A DNA stretch of 64,000 nt. Origin: Methylobacterium sp. GTDB taxonomy: Bacteria; Pseudomonadota; Alphaproteobacteria; Rhizobiales; Beijerinckiaceae. The position numbers and the translations under genes are program-made. The notes under the pieces were generated by a model that made no database searches, was not told the origin of the DNA, and saw only the letters and a list, made by a program, of their open reading frames with translations. Where the stretch lies: the NCBI GenBank assembly GCA_002928875.1, contig PERO01000005.1, forward strand, positions 62,001 through 126,000, given 5' to 3'. Positions 24,944-33,694 of this stretch are shown here, one piece after another; the first letter of the stretch is position 1; each line of letters begins with the position of its first letter.

Positions 24944-26712
24944 GCGAATTGTTCGGCGAGCGCAAAGAAGGCGCGCTTGCGCGTCTTCTTGTCCTCCGCC
25001 AGCAATCCCTTGCGGTTGAACCCGCGCTGGAACCGGGTCTGCCGGCGTTCGGTGCGGAAATCGTAGAGCAGCCACGCGGCAAGCCCGGCGATGTAGGGCG
25101 TGGCCGCGAGGCGCCGGAACTGTTCGCGGTAGAAATCCGCCTGCCAATCCTCGGTGAAGAGCACCCGGCCTGCGCCACGATGGCTGGGTGCGGCATCGGC
25201 GCCGGTTTCGCTGACGATCACCGGCTTGCCGGGATCGGAATTCGCGAGAAGCCGGTCGAGGCCCAAAAAATCCGGCTCATACCAGCCGAAATATTCGTTG
25301 AGGCCGATGACATCGAGATGCGCGGCCAACCGGTCCTCGATGGCGAAACGCTCGCGGTTGATGAGGCACGCCGCTGCCGTGAGTCGCGAGGGATCGAGAT
25401 GCTTCGCCGTCCGCGCGAGTTCCACCATGAAGGCGAGCCGGGCATCGGTATCGGCATTTTCGTTGCCCACGCCCCAGAGGATGACGCTGGCGCGGTTGAT
25501 GTCGCGGATGATGAGTTCGGAAAGCTGGTTGCGGGCATCGGCCAGCGTTGCGGGATTGGCGAAATCGATCGCCCAGTAGACCGGCACCTCGGCCCAGAGC
25601 AGCAGGCCTTCCTCATCCGCGATGCGCGCCACCGCTTCATGATGCGGATAGTGCGCCAGGCGCAGGAAGTTGCAGCCGAGTTCGCGCGCATGCCGGAAGC
25701 GGCGGCGGATATCCGCCTCGGTCGCGACTTTCCCCAGCGCGAGGTCATCCTCGTGCACGCAGACGCCTTTCAGCCAGATCGGCGCGCCGTTGAGCAGGAT
25801 CTGCGTGCCGCGTACCTCCAGCGTGCGAAAGCCGATCCGCTCGGTCACGACATCGGCACCGAAGGCGAACCGCACATCGTAGAGCCGCGGCGCGGCCGGT
25901 GACCATCGCACGGGCTTGGCCGGAACGATCATCTCGCCCTGCCCGGCTTTGACGGGAACCACCGCGCGCAGGCCCAGCTCCGCGATCTCGACCAGCGCTT
26001 CGCCATCCGCCGCATCCGAGAGGACAAGCCGGAACCGGATCGCCGCGCCATCCGCCGTCAGCGCCGCGCTGGCCTGGCGGACGAAGACCGGCGGCAGACG
26101 CAGAAGCGCGACCTCGCGATAGAGCCCGCCATAATTGAACCAGTCGATATGATGCATCGGCACGCGGTCCGCCCGGCGGCGGTTCTCGACATAGACCTGC
26201 AGGCGATTGCGGCCGGGGCTGAGATGCGCCGTCGCCTCGAGGCAGAAGGGCGTCGAACCGCCCTGATGCCCGCCGAGATGCGCGCCGTTGAGGAAGACAT
26301 GCGCGAGGTAATTCGCGGCGCCGACATGCAGCACCGTTCGCTCGCCCGCTTCACCGGGCTGCCAGTCGAACCAGCGCGTGTACCAGGCCCCGCCCTCGAA
26401 ATGCGTCCATTCCGGCTTCAGCACGTTCCAGCAGGAGGGAACGGGCACGCGTTCGCCGGCCTCGATCTCGTAATCGCGGGGCGTCGCCCATTGCGAGGGC
26501 GGATTGTCGTCGAGTTCGAACCAGCGCTGGCGCAGGCCCTCGTCGAAAAGGTCGAGCGTGAGATGCCATTCGCCATCGAGCGAAATCCCATCGCGTCCGG
26601 CGCGCGTCACCAGCGTCCCGGCCGTGGCCATGCGGCGCGCGAAGGGCCGCGCGTAATCCTCATCATGAAGGTGATGGAACGGATCGTCGGCAGGCCCGGA
26701 ATCGGCGGTCAT
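24907..26712 (-). CDS. Glycoside hydrolase family 2 enzyme (beta-glucuronidase/galactosidase type)
   Basis: A 601-aa enzyme with the GH2 order: sugar-binding jelly roll (about 40-210, with SLDGEWHLTLD and GGAWYTRWFDW), immunoglobulin-like sandwich (about 210-310), and TIM barrel. The acid/base is Glu418 in ILWGVGNENAD and the nucleophile Glu502 in VIVSETGAD, while FLRLAHYPHHEAV matches the family region before the barrel active site. The length is close to beta-glucuronidases, shorter than LacZ. There is no signal peptide, so it acts in the cytoplasm on an imported glycoside. It is the last gene of the LacI-controlled sugar ABC operon and overlaps the preceding gene by ATGA. Glucuronide versus galactoside use cannot be settled here. 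Confidence 0.9.
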   Translation of the reverse strand: MTADSGPADDPFHHLHDEDYARPFARRMATAGTLVTRAGRDGISLDGEWHLTLDLFDEGLRQRWFELDDNPPSQWATPRDYEIEAGERVPVPSCWNVLKPEWTHFEGGAWYTRWFDWQPGEAGERTVLHVGAANYLAHVFLNGAHLGGHQGGSTPFCLEATAHLSPGRNRLQVYVENRRRADRVPMHHIDWFNYGGLYREVALLRLPPVFVRQASAALTADGAAIRFRLVLSDAADGEALVEIAELGLRAVVPVKAGQGEMIVPAKPVRWSPAAPRLYDVRFAFGADVVTERIGFRTLEVRGTQILLNGAPIWLKGVCVHEDDLALGKVATEADIRRRFRHARELGCNFLRLAHYPHHEAVARIADEEGLLLWAEVPVYWAIDFANPATLADARNQLSELIIRDINRASVILWGVGNENADTDARLAFMVELARTAKHLDPSRLTAAACLINRERFAIEDRLAAHLDVIGLNEYFGWYEPDFLGLDRLLANSDPGKPVIVSETGADAAPSHRGAGRVLFTEDWQADFYREQFRRLAATPYIAGLAAWLLYDFRTERRQTRFQRGFNRKGLLAEDKKTRKRAFFALAEQFATIGEDGTRHPD

Positions 26713-27875
26713 CGCACCCCGTGCCAGTTCGCCATGCGATAGCCGATGCCGATCATCCGGCGGAAATTCCAGGTCCAGCGACGCGGCCAGAGCACATCGG
26801 CGATCATCGCGATGGCGATCCAGCGGAACCAGGTGGCGAAGGTGTTCGAAAGCCCCTGCGGCTCCTCATAGCCCTTCACCCAGCCATCCTGCCGGCGCAC
26901 GCCGTTGCGCACATCGCAGAAGCCGCCATCGGCATTCTGGAAGGCCAGAAGCTCGGGAAGCATGGCCGCGAGCCAGGCCTCGATCTCGCCGCGGCGATGG
27001 TCGAGCAGCCGCCAGCCATGCACCAGCACATCCACGGCATCGACATCGATGCAGGCACTGTCGATCCGCGGCGGCAGAAAGAGGCAGTAATCCACCGCCC
27101 GCTCCTGCCATTCGAGCGGCCATCCCTCGTGATACCAGAGGTGGAAATTGTGCATGGAGCCCGCGAAGGCGTGGAGCAGCCGCGTCGCATCCGACAATTG
27201 CCCCACGCCCCAGAAGCCGGTGGTGGGTTCGCGCAGGCGGTCATGCCAGCCGAGGAGCTGCTTCAGCGCGCGATCGACCGCGTCCCGCCATTCCTCGCCG
27301 CTGCGCGGTCCGTCGCCATGCCGCCGCAGCAGAAGCAGGAAGCTCGCGAGGTTGACGATGTTGTTGCCCTCCTGCCAGGGGTCGCGCAGGTCGCGCAGGC
27401 TCAGCCAGTGCCCGAGGGTCTTCTCGTCGAGATAGGGCTTGGCGAATTCGAGAACCGGCATGCGCTCCGGATCGAGCGCTTCGATCGCGCCGAGCGTGTA
27501 GTTCGTGACGTGGAAATCGATGTAGCGCCAGGTCTCGGCGAGGTCGGGTTTCTTGAAGACGTCGCGATCCGTCATGCCCGGCACGCGGATGCGCCCATCC
27601 TCGAGGCTGTGGCGTTCGAGCCAGTCGGCCAGCGTGGCCCGTTCGGCGGCAGACCAATCCCCCAGGCCGCCGAGGAGATCGAGGCACATCAGGCCGTTAT
27701 AGGTGCCGGGCAGCAGCATGCCCGGCCATGCCGCCGGGTCCTGCGCGGCGCTGATGCGCATCACGCCCCTCGCCTGCCCCTCGGCCTGCATGGCGCCGAG
27801 CCAGCGCAATGTGGCCTCCCGCGCCGCCTCGATCTGGAGCGCGAGCTTCTCGCGACTGTCCAGCGACTTCAGCAT
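26709..27875 (-). CDS. Putative (alpha/alpha) barrel protein of sugar operon, function unknown
   Basis: A 388-aa, almost entirely helical protein with repeated hairpins and aromatic-rich motifs (PGTYNGLMCLDLLGGLGDW, LRDPWQEGNNIVNLASFLLLL, HNFHLWYHEGWPLEW, FQNADGGFCDVRNG). The pattern resembles six-hairpin or terpenoid-cyclase-like barrels, found in unsaturated glucuronyl hydrolases and other glycan enzymes, but I see no catalytic signature that fixes a family. There is no signal peptide. It lies 4 bp after the inner permease gene and overlaps the GH2 gene, so it should act on the same imported sugar. A cytoplasmic glycosidase or epimerase-like role is an inference. Confidence 0.7.
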   Translation of the reverse strand: MLKSLDSREKLALQIEAAREATLRWLGAMQAEGQARGVMRISAAQDPAAWPGMLLPGTYNGLMCLDLLGGLGDWSAAERATLADWLERHSLEDGRIRVPGMTDRDVFKKPDLAETWRYIDFHVTNYTLGAIEALDPERMPVLEFAKPYLDEKTLGHWLSLRDLRDPWQEGNNIVNLASFLLLLRRHGDGPRSGEEWRDAVDRALKQLLGWHDRLREPTTGFWGVGQLSDATRLLHAFAGSMHNFHLWYHEGWPLEWQERAVDYCLFLPPRIDSACIDVDAVDVLVHGWRLLDHRRGEIEAWLAAMLPELLAFQNADGGFCDVRNGVRRQDGWVKGYEEPQGLSNTFATWFRWIAIAMIADVLWPRRWTWNFRRMIGIGYRMANWHGVR

Positions 27876-27879
27876 GGAA

Positions 27880-28722
27880 TCATCCTTTCACCGCCCCCGA
27901 GGCCATGCCCTCCATCACGCGCTTCTGCGCAAGGAGGAACAGGGCCGCCACCGGCAGGGTCGTGAGAACCGCCAGCGCCATGATGCCCTGGAAGTTCGAT
28001 CCGAGTTCGCTGTTCATCGAGAGCAGGGCCACGGGCAGCGTGTAGGTATCGGGCGAACGGGAGATCACCAGGATGGGGAACCATTGCGCCCAGTTGAGCA
28101 GGAAGGTGATGAGCGCGACCGTGGCCGTGATCGGCATGGCCATCGGCATCACCACGCGCGTGAGGATCTGCCATTCGCTCGCGCCGTCGATCAGCGCCGC
28201 CTCGATGACCTCGGACGGGATCTTCCGGAAGAACTGCTCGAAAAGGAAGAACTGCAGCGGGCCGAGCGCCAGGAACAGGATGATGCCGGCATAGGAACCG
28301 AGCAATCCGAGCCGGAACATCACGAGATAGACCGGGATCACCAGCAGCATGTAGGGATACATGATCGTGACCAGAAACCCGTAGCGCACGAGGCTGAAAC
28401 CCGGCGCACGCGGCCGCCGCACCAGCGCATAGGCGCCGAGCGCCGTCACGCCCACGCCGAGCACGGTCGCCGCGCTGGTGATCAGCACCGAATTGAGCGC
28501 GTACGTCGAGAGGTTCACGCCGCCGATCCGCCCGATTTCGGAAAAGATCTGGAAACTCAGCGCTTCCGGCCAGGGCCGCAGCGGATCGGACATGATCGCG
28601 CGCGTGGGCCGGAAGGCCGAAACCAGCATCCACCAATAGGGGTAGAGAAACAGCACGCTCGTGACCGTGGCGACGAGGTAGCCCATGGCCTGCAGCAGGC
28701 GGTTGGGACGCAGCGGGCTCAT
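27880..28722 (-). CDS. Carbohydrate ABC transporter permease (MalG type)
   Basis: A 280-aa inner-membrane permease starting at an ATG that overlaps the stop of the MalF-type gene; the frame is open upstream, but those codons belong to the neighbour. Six helices are predicted, the first at about residues 12-30. The EAA loop that contacts the ATPase reads EAALIDGASEWQILTRVVMPMAMP. With the MalF-type partner it forms the membrane channel of a CUT1-type sugar importer. No ATPase gene is present in the operon, so the pair probably borrows an MsmX/UgpC-like ATPase encoded elsewhere. Confidence 0.93.
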   Translation of the reverse strand: MSPLRPNRLLQAMGYLVATVTSVLFLYPYWWMLVSAFRPTRAIMSDPLRPWPEALSFQIFSEIGRIGGVNLSTYALNSVLITSAATVLGVGVTALGAYALVRRPRAPGFSLVRYGFLVTIMYPYMLLVIPVYLVMFRLGLLGSYAGIILFLALGPLQFFLFEQFFRKIPSEVIEAALIDGASEWQILTRVVMPMAMPITATVALITFLLNWAQWFPILVISRSPDTYTLPVALLSMNSELGSNFQGIMALAVLTTLPVAALFLLAQKRVMEGMASGAVKG

Positions 28723-29612
28723 GCGCGGGCGGGCTCCCGGTCCCCGATGCGATAGGCGGTGAGCGAGATCGCGATGACGATCGCGAAAAGGATCGTCGCC
28801 ATCGCCGTCGCCTCGCCGTAGCGGGCCTGATCGAAGAGCTGATAGGCATAGTAGGAGACGAAATTCGTCTGGTCGTTTGGCCCGCCCTTGGTCATCACCA
28901 CGACGACCGTGAAGGTCTTCAGGAACTGGATCAGCGCATAGACCGTGTTGATCACGATCGCCGGTCGCAATTGCGGCAGGATCACATACCACCAGCGCTG
29001 CCAGGCGGTCGCGCCATCGACATGCGCGGCTTCCTCCAGCGTCCGGTCGCGCATCGAGAGATTGGCGAGGAAGATGATCATGTAGAAGCCGGCATGATGC
29101 CAGAGTTCCGCGATCAGCACCGCGAGCATGGCAGTATCGACGCTGGAAAGCCCACCGAAAGCCGGCAGGCCGAGCATCTTCAGCGCCGCGTTGATCGCGC
29201 CGAACGAGCGGTCATAGAGCCAGCGCCACACGACATAGCCCGCGACATCCGGCGTGATCACCGGCAGGAAGATCGCGAGGCGGAAGAACAGGTTGCCGCG
29301 CTTCAGCAAGGCGGAATCGAGCAGCATCGCGAAGAACAGCGCGAAGGCGAGGTTCGCCACCACGGCAAGCGCGGTGTAGAGCAAGGTCCGTGACAGCGAG
29401 GCGAGGAAGATCGGGTCCGCCAGCACGCTCGCGTAGTTCGCGAAGCCCACATAGCTGGGGTTCGGCTTCAGCGCGCTGGCGGAAGCGGTGAACGAGACCT
29501 GGATCGACAGCAGGATCGGCCAGAGGCCGAACAGGATCGTGAGCGCGGCAAAGGGCGCCACGAACAGGTAGAAGATCCTGTCCCGCGCCATCCGTGCCAG
29601 AAGATCCGTCAT
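28719..29612 (-). CDS. Carbohydrate ABC transporter permease (MalF/UgpA type)
   Basis: A 297-aa permease with six predicted helices, the first at about residues 12-35 (IFYLFVAPFAALTILFGLWP). The EAA loop is EEAAHVDGATAWQRWWYVILPQLRP. The PVITPDVAGYVVWRWLYD segment is typical of CUT1 sugar permeases. The gene is separated from the binding-protein gene by an 82-bp gap containing a strong hairpin (29638-29666) and overlaps the MalG-type gene by 4 nt. Confidence 0.93.
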   Translation of the reverse strand: MTDLLARMARDRIFYLFVAPFAALTILFGLWPILLSIQVSFTASASALKPNPSYVGFANYASVLADPIFLASLSRTLLYTALAVVANLAFALFFAMLLDSALLKRGNLFFRLAIFLPVITPDVAGYVVWRWLYDRSFGAINAALKMLGLPAFGGLSSVDTAMLAVLIAELWHHAGFYMIIFLANLSMRDRTLEEAAHVDGATAWQRWWYVILPQLRPAIVINTVYALIQFLKTFTVVVVMTKGGPNDQTNFVSYYAYQLFDQARYGEATAMATILFAIVIAISLTAYRIGDREPARA

Positions 29613-29637
29613 CGCCCCGCGCCCCTCGGGAAAGAAT

Positions 29638-29666
29638 GCCCGCCAGCCGGGAAACAGCTGGCGGGC
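29638..29666 (-). terminator. Intra-operon hairpin after the sugar-binding protein gene
   Basis: GCCCGCCAGC (29638-29647) pairs perfectly with GCTGGCGGGC (29657-29666) across a 9-nt loop; on the transcribed strand it is followed by ATTCTTT. It sits just after the binding-protein stop codon and before the permease genes. Such hairpins commonly protect or partly terminate the message so that binding protein is made in excess of permeases. Confidence 0.65.
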
Positions 29667-29694
29667 CAGTCAGGGAGGACCAGGTCCGCCCGCA

Positions 29695-30975
29695 TCAACT
29701 CTTGAGCTTCTGGGCGAGTTCGCGCATTTCCTTCGCGGTTTCGGCGATGAATGCCTTCCAGTCCGCCGGCGGATTGGCGATGCCCGCCAGCAGCTTGCGA
29801 TGGAAGGCCGCCTCCAGCTCCGGATAAAAGGCGTGGATCGATTCCGGGAAATCATAGGCCACGAGGCGATGCTCGGCCTTGGCGAAATACTGCGAGCGCG
29901 GCGAGAGCTTCGACACGTCGAGATCCTTGCGCACGCCGGCGCCGACATTCTCGAGCGAAGCCTGCTGCGCCGCCTTGGTGAGCATGAAGGCCGCGAATTC
30001 CTGCGCCAGCGCCTTGTTCGGCGAGTTCTCGGGGATCGCCACGCCGCGCATGCCGCCGATCACCACGGCATTCGGGCGGTCGGCCGCGAATTTCGGCCAG
30101 GGACCGGAGACGAAATCGCCGTTCAGCACCTGCGCGCCATCCCATTTGCGCACGTTCCAGTCGCCCACGCGGAACATGCCGCCGCGGCCGCCCTCGATCA
30201 CCTGATACATCTCGGCGAAGGAGTGGTTGATCGTGTCCGGCGCCACGAACCTGTAGGTGGAATAGGTCTTCAGGAACTCTTCGAGCACCTGCGCATGGGC
30301 GGGCTGGTCGATGGTGATCTTGCCATCGGGGTCGATCAGCGTGTGGCGCAGGCCCGAACCGAAGATGAAAAGATCGAGCATGTGGATGAGATCGCGCGGC
30401 TTCGCGGCCTGCAAGGCCATGCCGAAGGTGTCGGCCTGGCCATTGGCGTCGGGGTCCTTGTCGCGGAAGGCGGCCGCGAGCGTCTTCACCTCGTCCCAGG
30501 TCTCGGGAAACTTGCCGCCATTCTTGTCGAGCCAGCTCTTGCGCACGCCGAAGGCCATCTGCACGCGCTGGATCGGGATGATGATCTGCCGGCCCTTGTA
30601 GGTCGCGACGCGCATGTCATCCTCGGAGAGGAACGACTTGTCGGCGATGCCCGCGGTCAGCGCCTTCAGGTCCATCACCTTGTTCGTCTGGTTCTGGATG
30701 CGGATGACGCGCTCGTAATTGTTGAAGATGAGATCCGGCGCCGTATCGGTGTTCAGCGCGCTGATGACGCGGCCGAACCATTGATCGGTCGGGAAGCTCT
30801 GCGAACGCACGGTGACGCCCGGCTTCTGCTTGGCGAATTCGGCGGAAAGCGCCTCGAACCACTTGATCCCGTTATCGCCGAGATCATGCCAGACCGTGAG
30901 CTGCTGGGCCTTGGCCGGCAGCACGGACAGGGCCGCCGCGAATGCGGCGCATGCGATTGTGCGTAAGGTGCCCAT
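29695..30975 (-). CDS. Extracellular sugar-binding protein of ABC transporter
   Basis: A 426-aa periplasmic protein. The signal peptide (about MGTLRTIACAAFAAALSVLPAKA) is cleaved before QQLTVWHDLGDNG, and WHDLG at the mature start is typical of family 1 solute-binding proteins. Later VLEEFLKTYSTYRF, VIGGMRGVAIPENSPNKALAQEFAAFML and the final helices match the same family. A strong GGGGAGGAA site lies before the ATG. It leads the operon (binding protein, MalF, MalG, unknown barrel protein, GH2) and is divergent from the LacI-type regulator. The ligand is probably an oligosaccharide or glycoside cleaved by the GH2 enzyme. Confidence 0.93.
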   Translation of the reverse strand: MGTLRTIACAAFAAALSVLPAKAQQLTVWHDLGDNGIKWFEALSAEFAKQKPGVTVRSQSFPTDQWFGRVISALNTDTAPDLIFNNYERVIRIQNQTNKVMDLKALTAGIADKSFLSEDDMRVATYKGRQIIIPIQRVQMAFGVRKSWLDKNGGKFPETWDEVKTLAAAFRDKDPDANGQADTFGMALQAAKPRDLIHMLDLFIFGSGLRHTLIDPDGKITIDQPAHAQVLEEFLKTYSTYRFVAPDTINHSFAEMYQVIEGGRGGMFRVGDWNVRKWDGAQVLNGDFVSGPWPKFAADRPNAVVIGGMRGVAIPENSPNKALAQEFAAFMLTKAAQQASLENVGAGVRKDLDVSKLSPRSQYFAKAEHRLVAYDFPESIHAFYPELEAAFHRKLLAGIANPPADWKAFIAETAKEMRELAQKLKS

Positions 30976-31081
30976 GCGTTCCTCCCCTGGGCTTGTCGGA
31001 TGGCCGGTTTCCGGCTCTTGGACATTTGGTCTTCCGGATCGACGGCTCGGATCATCAGATCTTGACCGTGAGGGAAAACCA

Positions 31082-31097
31082 AGGAAAACGTTTTCCT
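31082..31097. promoter_or_regulatory. LacI-type operator, perfect palindrome
   Basis: AGGAAAACGTTTTCCT is a perfect 16-bp palindrome with the central CG typical of LacI/GalR operators. It lies between the divergent sugar ABC operon and the LacI-type gene, 41 bp before the latter's ATG; a half-site-like GGAAAACC is just upstream at 31072-31079. The regulator at 31138 is the obvious candidate to bind it. Confidence 0.8.
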
Positions 31098-31137
31098 CAT
31101 TGCGAGACTAGCATTGGCCCGGAAAACTGCAAGCCAC

Positions 31138-32136
31138 ATGACGAAGCGAACGATCCAGTCCAGTTCGATCAAGGAGGTCGCGGCGCTTGCGGGGGTATCG
31201 ATCGCCACCGTCTCCCGCGTGGTGAATGGCGTCGCCAACAAGGCCTCGGCGGAAACGGTCGAGCGCGTGCGCCGGGCCATCGCCACGCTCGATTATCGCC
31301 CCACCAGCGCCGGGCGCGACCTGCGCCAGCGCACGAGCCGCCTCGTCGCGGTGCTCGCCGCCAATCTCGCGAACCCGGTGATGACCGCCATCGCGGCCTC
31401 GGCCGAAGCCGCCCTGCGCGAGAAGGGGCTCGTGATGGTGCTGTGCGATACGCATGACCAGCCGGACCTGCAGGACGAATACATCCGCGAGATGCTGGCG
31501 CAGCAGGCCCGGGCCATCGTGCTGCTGGGCGCGGTGGATAGCCGGATGCTGCGACGCGCCACGCCGGGCCCGATCCCGCTGATCTTCGTGAACCGCCGCG
31601 ACCCGACCGGCGCGGCACGCCCCTTCATCGGCATCGACAATCGCCGCGCGGGCACCGATGTCGCGCGCTGGGCGCTGGCGCATGGCCTCGCCGATGCGGC
31701 CCTGGTGCATGCGCCGACGGCATCCTCCGCCACACGCGAGCGCGTGCAGGGCATTCGCGCCGGTTTCGCCGCGGCCGGAATGCCGCTGCCCGATCGCCGG
31801 GTGCTCTCCCCCCGTTCGCCGGATCACATGCATATCGGACTGGTGGCGGGGCGCGACCTCATCGAGCGCGGCGATAGGCCGGATCTCGTGATCTGCACCG
31901 GCGACCTCATCGCCTTCGGCATCGCCCGCGCCTGGCGTGACGCGGGACAGGGCGGGACGACTCCGCGCCTCATCGGCTTCGACGATTCCCCGATGAATGC
32001 GTGGCTCGCGCCGGGGCTCAGTTCGGTCCGCATCCCCTACGATGCCTATGGCCGGGCGATCGTGGCCGCGCTGCTGGATGGGGAGGGTCCGTCAGAGATC
32101 GTGCTCGAACACCGGATCATCGAGCGCAGCCTGTGA
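31138..32136 (+). CDS. LacI-family transcriptional regulator
   Basis: A 332-aa repressor. The N-terminal helix-turn-helix reads SIKEVAALAGVSIATVSRVVNG, followed by the hinge helix and DYRPTSAGRDLRQR. The periplasmic-binding-protein-like effector domain shows RLVAVLAANLANPVMTAIA, PLIFVNRRDP and PRLIGFDDSPMNAWLAPGLSSVRIPY. The TTG at 31114 would extend the frame, but the ATG at 31138 fits the family start. It probably represses the sugar ABC-GH2 operon through the palindrome at 31082 and is induced by the imported sugar. Its stop lies 3 bp from the convergent end of the amino acid operon. Confidence 0.93.
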   Translation: MTKRTIQSSSIKEVAALAGVSIATVSRVVNGVANKASAETVERVRRAIATLDYRPTSAGRDLRQRTSRLVAVLAANLANPVMTAIAASAEAALREKGLVMVLCDTHDQPDLQDEYIREMLAQQARAIVLLGAVDSRMLRRATPGPIPLIFVNRRDPTGAARPFIGIDNRRAGTDVARWALAHGLADAALVHAPTASSATRERVQGIRAGFAAAGMPLPDRRVLSPRSPDHMHIGLVAGRDLIERGDRPDLVICTGDLIAFGIARAWRDAGQGGTTPRLIGFDDSPMNAWLAPGLSSVRIPYDAYGRAIVAALLDGEGPSEIVLEHRIIERSL

Positions 32137-32139
32137 CGG

Positions 32140-33228
32140 TCAGCGCAGTTTCCCGCGCGCGGCGACATCCTCCGTGCCGATGATCGCGTCACCCCTGATG
32201 TAAACCAGTTCGCCCACCACATTGACCACCGGGCAGATGTGGTTGGGAATGACGCGCACCACCTCGCCCACCACGGGCCGATGGTTGCAGCGGGAAAGAT
32301 CCAGGATTCCGTGCTCCTCGGCGAAGCGCGCAACCACCGCCTCGGGATGCTCGAGAATGAGCCCGTGGCCCTTGAGGTCCCAGCCGGTCTCGGTCGTGAG
32401 CGTCTTCGATCCGGCATCGAGAATGCCGCGCTCCGGCCCGCCACGACTGACGACCGTGGTGTAGACCGTCAGCGCACAATCCTCGACGCTGGCGAAACCC
32501 GCCGCCATCATCATGCGATCGTTGAAGATCGAGGTGCCGGCGCGGTGCTCGGTCTGGCCTTTCAGCGACCCCAGGTTCAGCAGGTTCGGCGTGCCGCCGG
32601 AGGAAAGGTCGTCGAAGGTGATGCCCTCGGCGGCAAGCGCCTTCCTCACCTCGGCCACGAAGGCATTGGTGACGTCCGCCCCATCTTCCGGCGGGTAGAC
32701 CATCAGGCCGGCCAGCGTCAGGCCCGGTGTCGCGGCGATGATCCGCGCGAGCGCAATCGCCTCCGCCGGCGTTTCCACGCCCGCGCGCTTGCGGCCCGTA
32801 TCGCATTCGATGCGTACCGCGAGATCGCGCCCGGCCATCGCGGCGGCTTTCGCAAGTTCGGAGACGACGAGCGGGTTATCCGCCGCGACAATGACCTCCG
32901 CCTCCTGCATCAGCCGCGCGAGGCGGGCCATCTTCTCCTCGCCGAGCAGGTTGTAGGAGATGAAGATGTCGGTGGCGCCGCCCTCGGCCATCACCTCGGC
33001 CTCGCCGAGCTTCTGGCAGGTGATGCCTTTCGCGCCCGCCGCGAGCTGCATCTGCATCAGGCGCGTCGATTTGTGCGTCTTGATATGCGGGCGATTGGCC
33101 ACGCCAACGGCCTCGCAAAGCCTTTGCGCGCGGGCGATGTTGCGCTCGACGACATCGAGATCAACCACAAGCGCGGGCGTGCCGATCTCGCGGGCGATTT
33201 GCGCCTTGAGGGATGAAGCGGCACTCAT
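32140..33228 (-). CDS. DSD1-family PLP enzyme (D-serine dehydratase / D-threonine aldolase type)
   Basis: A 362-aa fold-type III PLP enzyme. The Schiff-base lysine is Lys50 in RPHIKTHK, the phosphate-binding SGGTPNLL follows in mid-sequence, and the C-terminal metal site is the HxC pair in NHICPVVN, as in zinc-dependent D-serine dehydratases. Members either dehydrate D-serine to pyruvate and ammonia or split D-threonine to glycine and acetaldehyde. It is the last gene of the long operon and overlaps the RidA-like gene by ATGA. Pairing with RidA, which clears 2-aminoacrylate, slightly favours a dehydratase, but the sequence alone does not decide. Confidence 0.85.
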   Translation of the reverse strand: MSAASSLKAQIAREIGTPALVVDLDVVERNIARAQRLCEAVGVANRPHIKTHKSTRLMQMQLAAGAKGITCQKLGEAEVMAEGGATDIFISYNLLGEEKMARLARLMQEAEVIVAADNPLVVSELAKAAAMAGRDLAVRIECDTGRKRAGVETPAEAIALARIIAATPGLTLAGLMVYPPEDGADVTNAFVAEVRKALAAEGITFDDLSSGGTPNLLNLGSLKGQTEHRAGTSIFNDRMMMAAGFASVEDCALTVYTTVVSRGGPERGILDAGSKTLTTETGWDLKGHGLILEHPEAVVARFAEEHGILDLSRCNHRPVVGEVVRVIPNHICPVVNVVGELVYIRGDAIIGTEDVAARGKLR

Positions 33229-33686
33229 GGCTTCACCAGCAGGATCACCTCGATCTCCACCGCCATCCGGCCGGGCAGCGAGCCCATGCCCACCGCCGAG
33301 CGGGCGTGACGCCCCGCCTCGCCTAGAACCGCCACGAAGAGATCCGAACAGCCATTGATGACACGCGGATGCTCGCCGAAATCCGGCTCCGCATTCACCA
33401 TGCCGAGCAGCTTCACCACCGCCTCGATGCGCGAGAGTTCACCCAGGGCGGATTTCGCGGTCGAGAGCAGTTGCAGGCCGGTCAGGCGGGCCTCCTGATA
33501 GGCTTCCTCGATCGTCATGTCGCGGCCGAGCCGCCCGACTTTCACGCTGCCATCGGGGCGCACCGGACCATGGCCCGAGAGGTAGAGCAGGTTGCCGGCA
33601 AAGCGGAAGGGAATGTAATTCGCGGCCGGCTTCGGCGGCGGCGGCAGGGTGAGGCCAAGCTCGGACAGGCGCTGTTCGGGTGTCAT
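33225..33686 (-). CDS. RidA/YjgF-family protein
   Basis: The ATG at 33686 gives 153 aa; the frame is open further, but that part overlaps the upstream metallohydrolase gene, and a GAGG lies 6 nt before this ATG. The family pattern is complete: LLYLSGHGPVRPDGSV, TIEEAYQEARLTGLQLL, and the late GRHARSAVGMGSLPGRMAVEIEVILLV, in which the Arg and the final Glu correspond to the imine-binding site. RidA hydrolyses reactive enamines such as 2-aminoacrylate. Two enzymes of the same operon, diaminopropionate ammonia-lyase and the DSD1-type enzyme, can release that intermediate, so the placement makes chemical sense. This larger subtype may act on a different imine. Confidence 0.88.
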   Translation of the reverse strand: MTPEQRLSELGLTLPPPPKPAANYIPFRFAGNLLYLSGHGPVRPDGSVKVGRLGRDMTIEEAYQEARLTGLQLLSTAKSALGELSRIEAVVKLLGMVNAEPDFGEHPRVINGCSDLFVAVLGEAGRHARSAVGMGSLPGRMAVEIEVILLVKP

Positions 33687-33694
33687 CACGGGCC

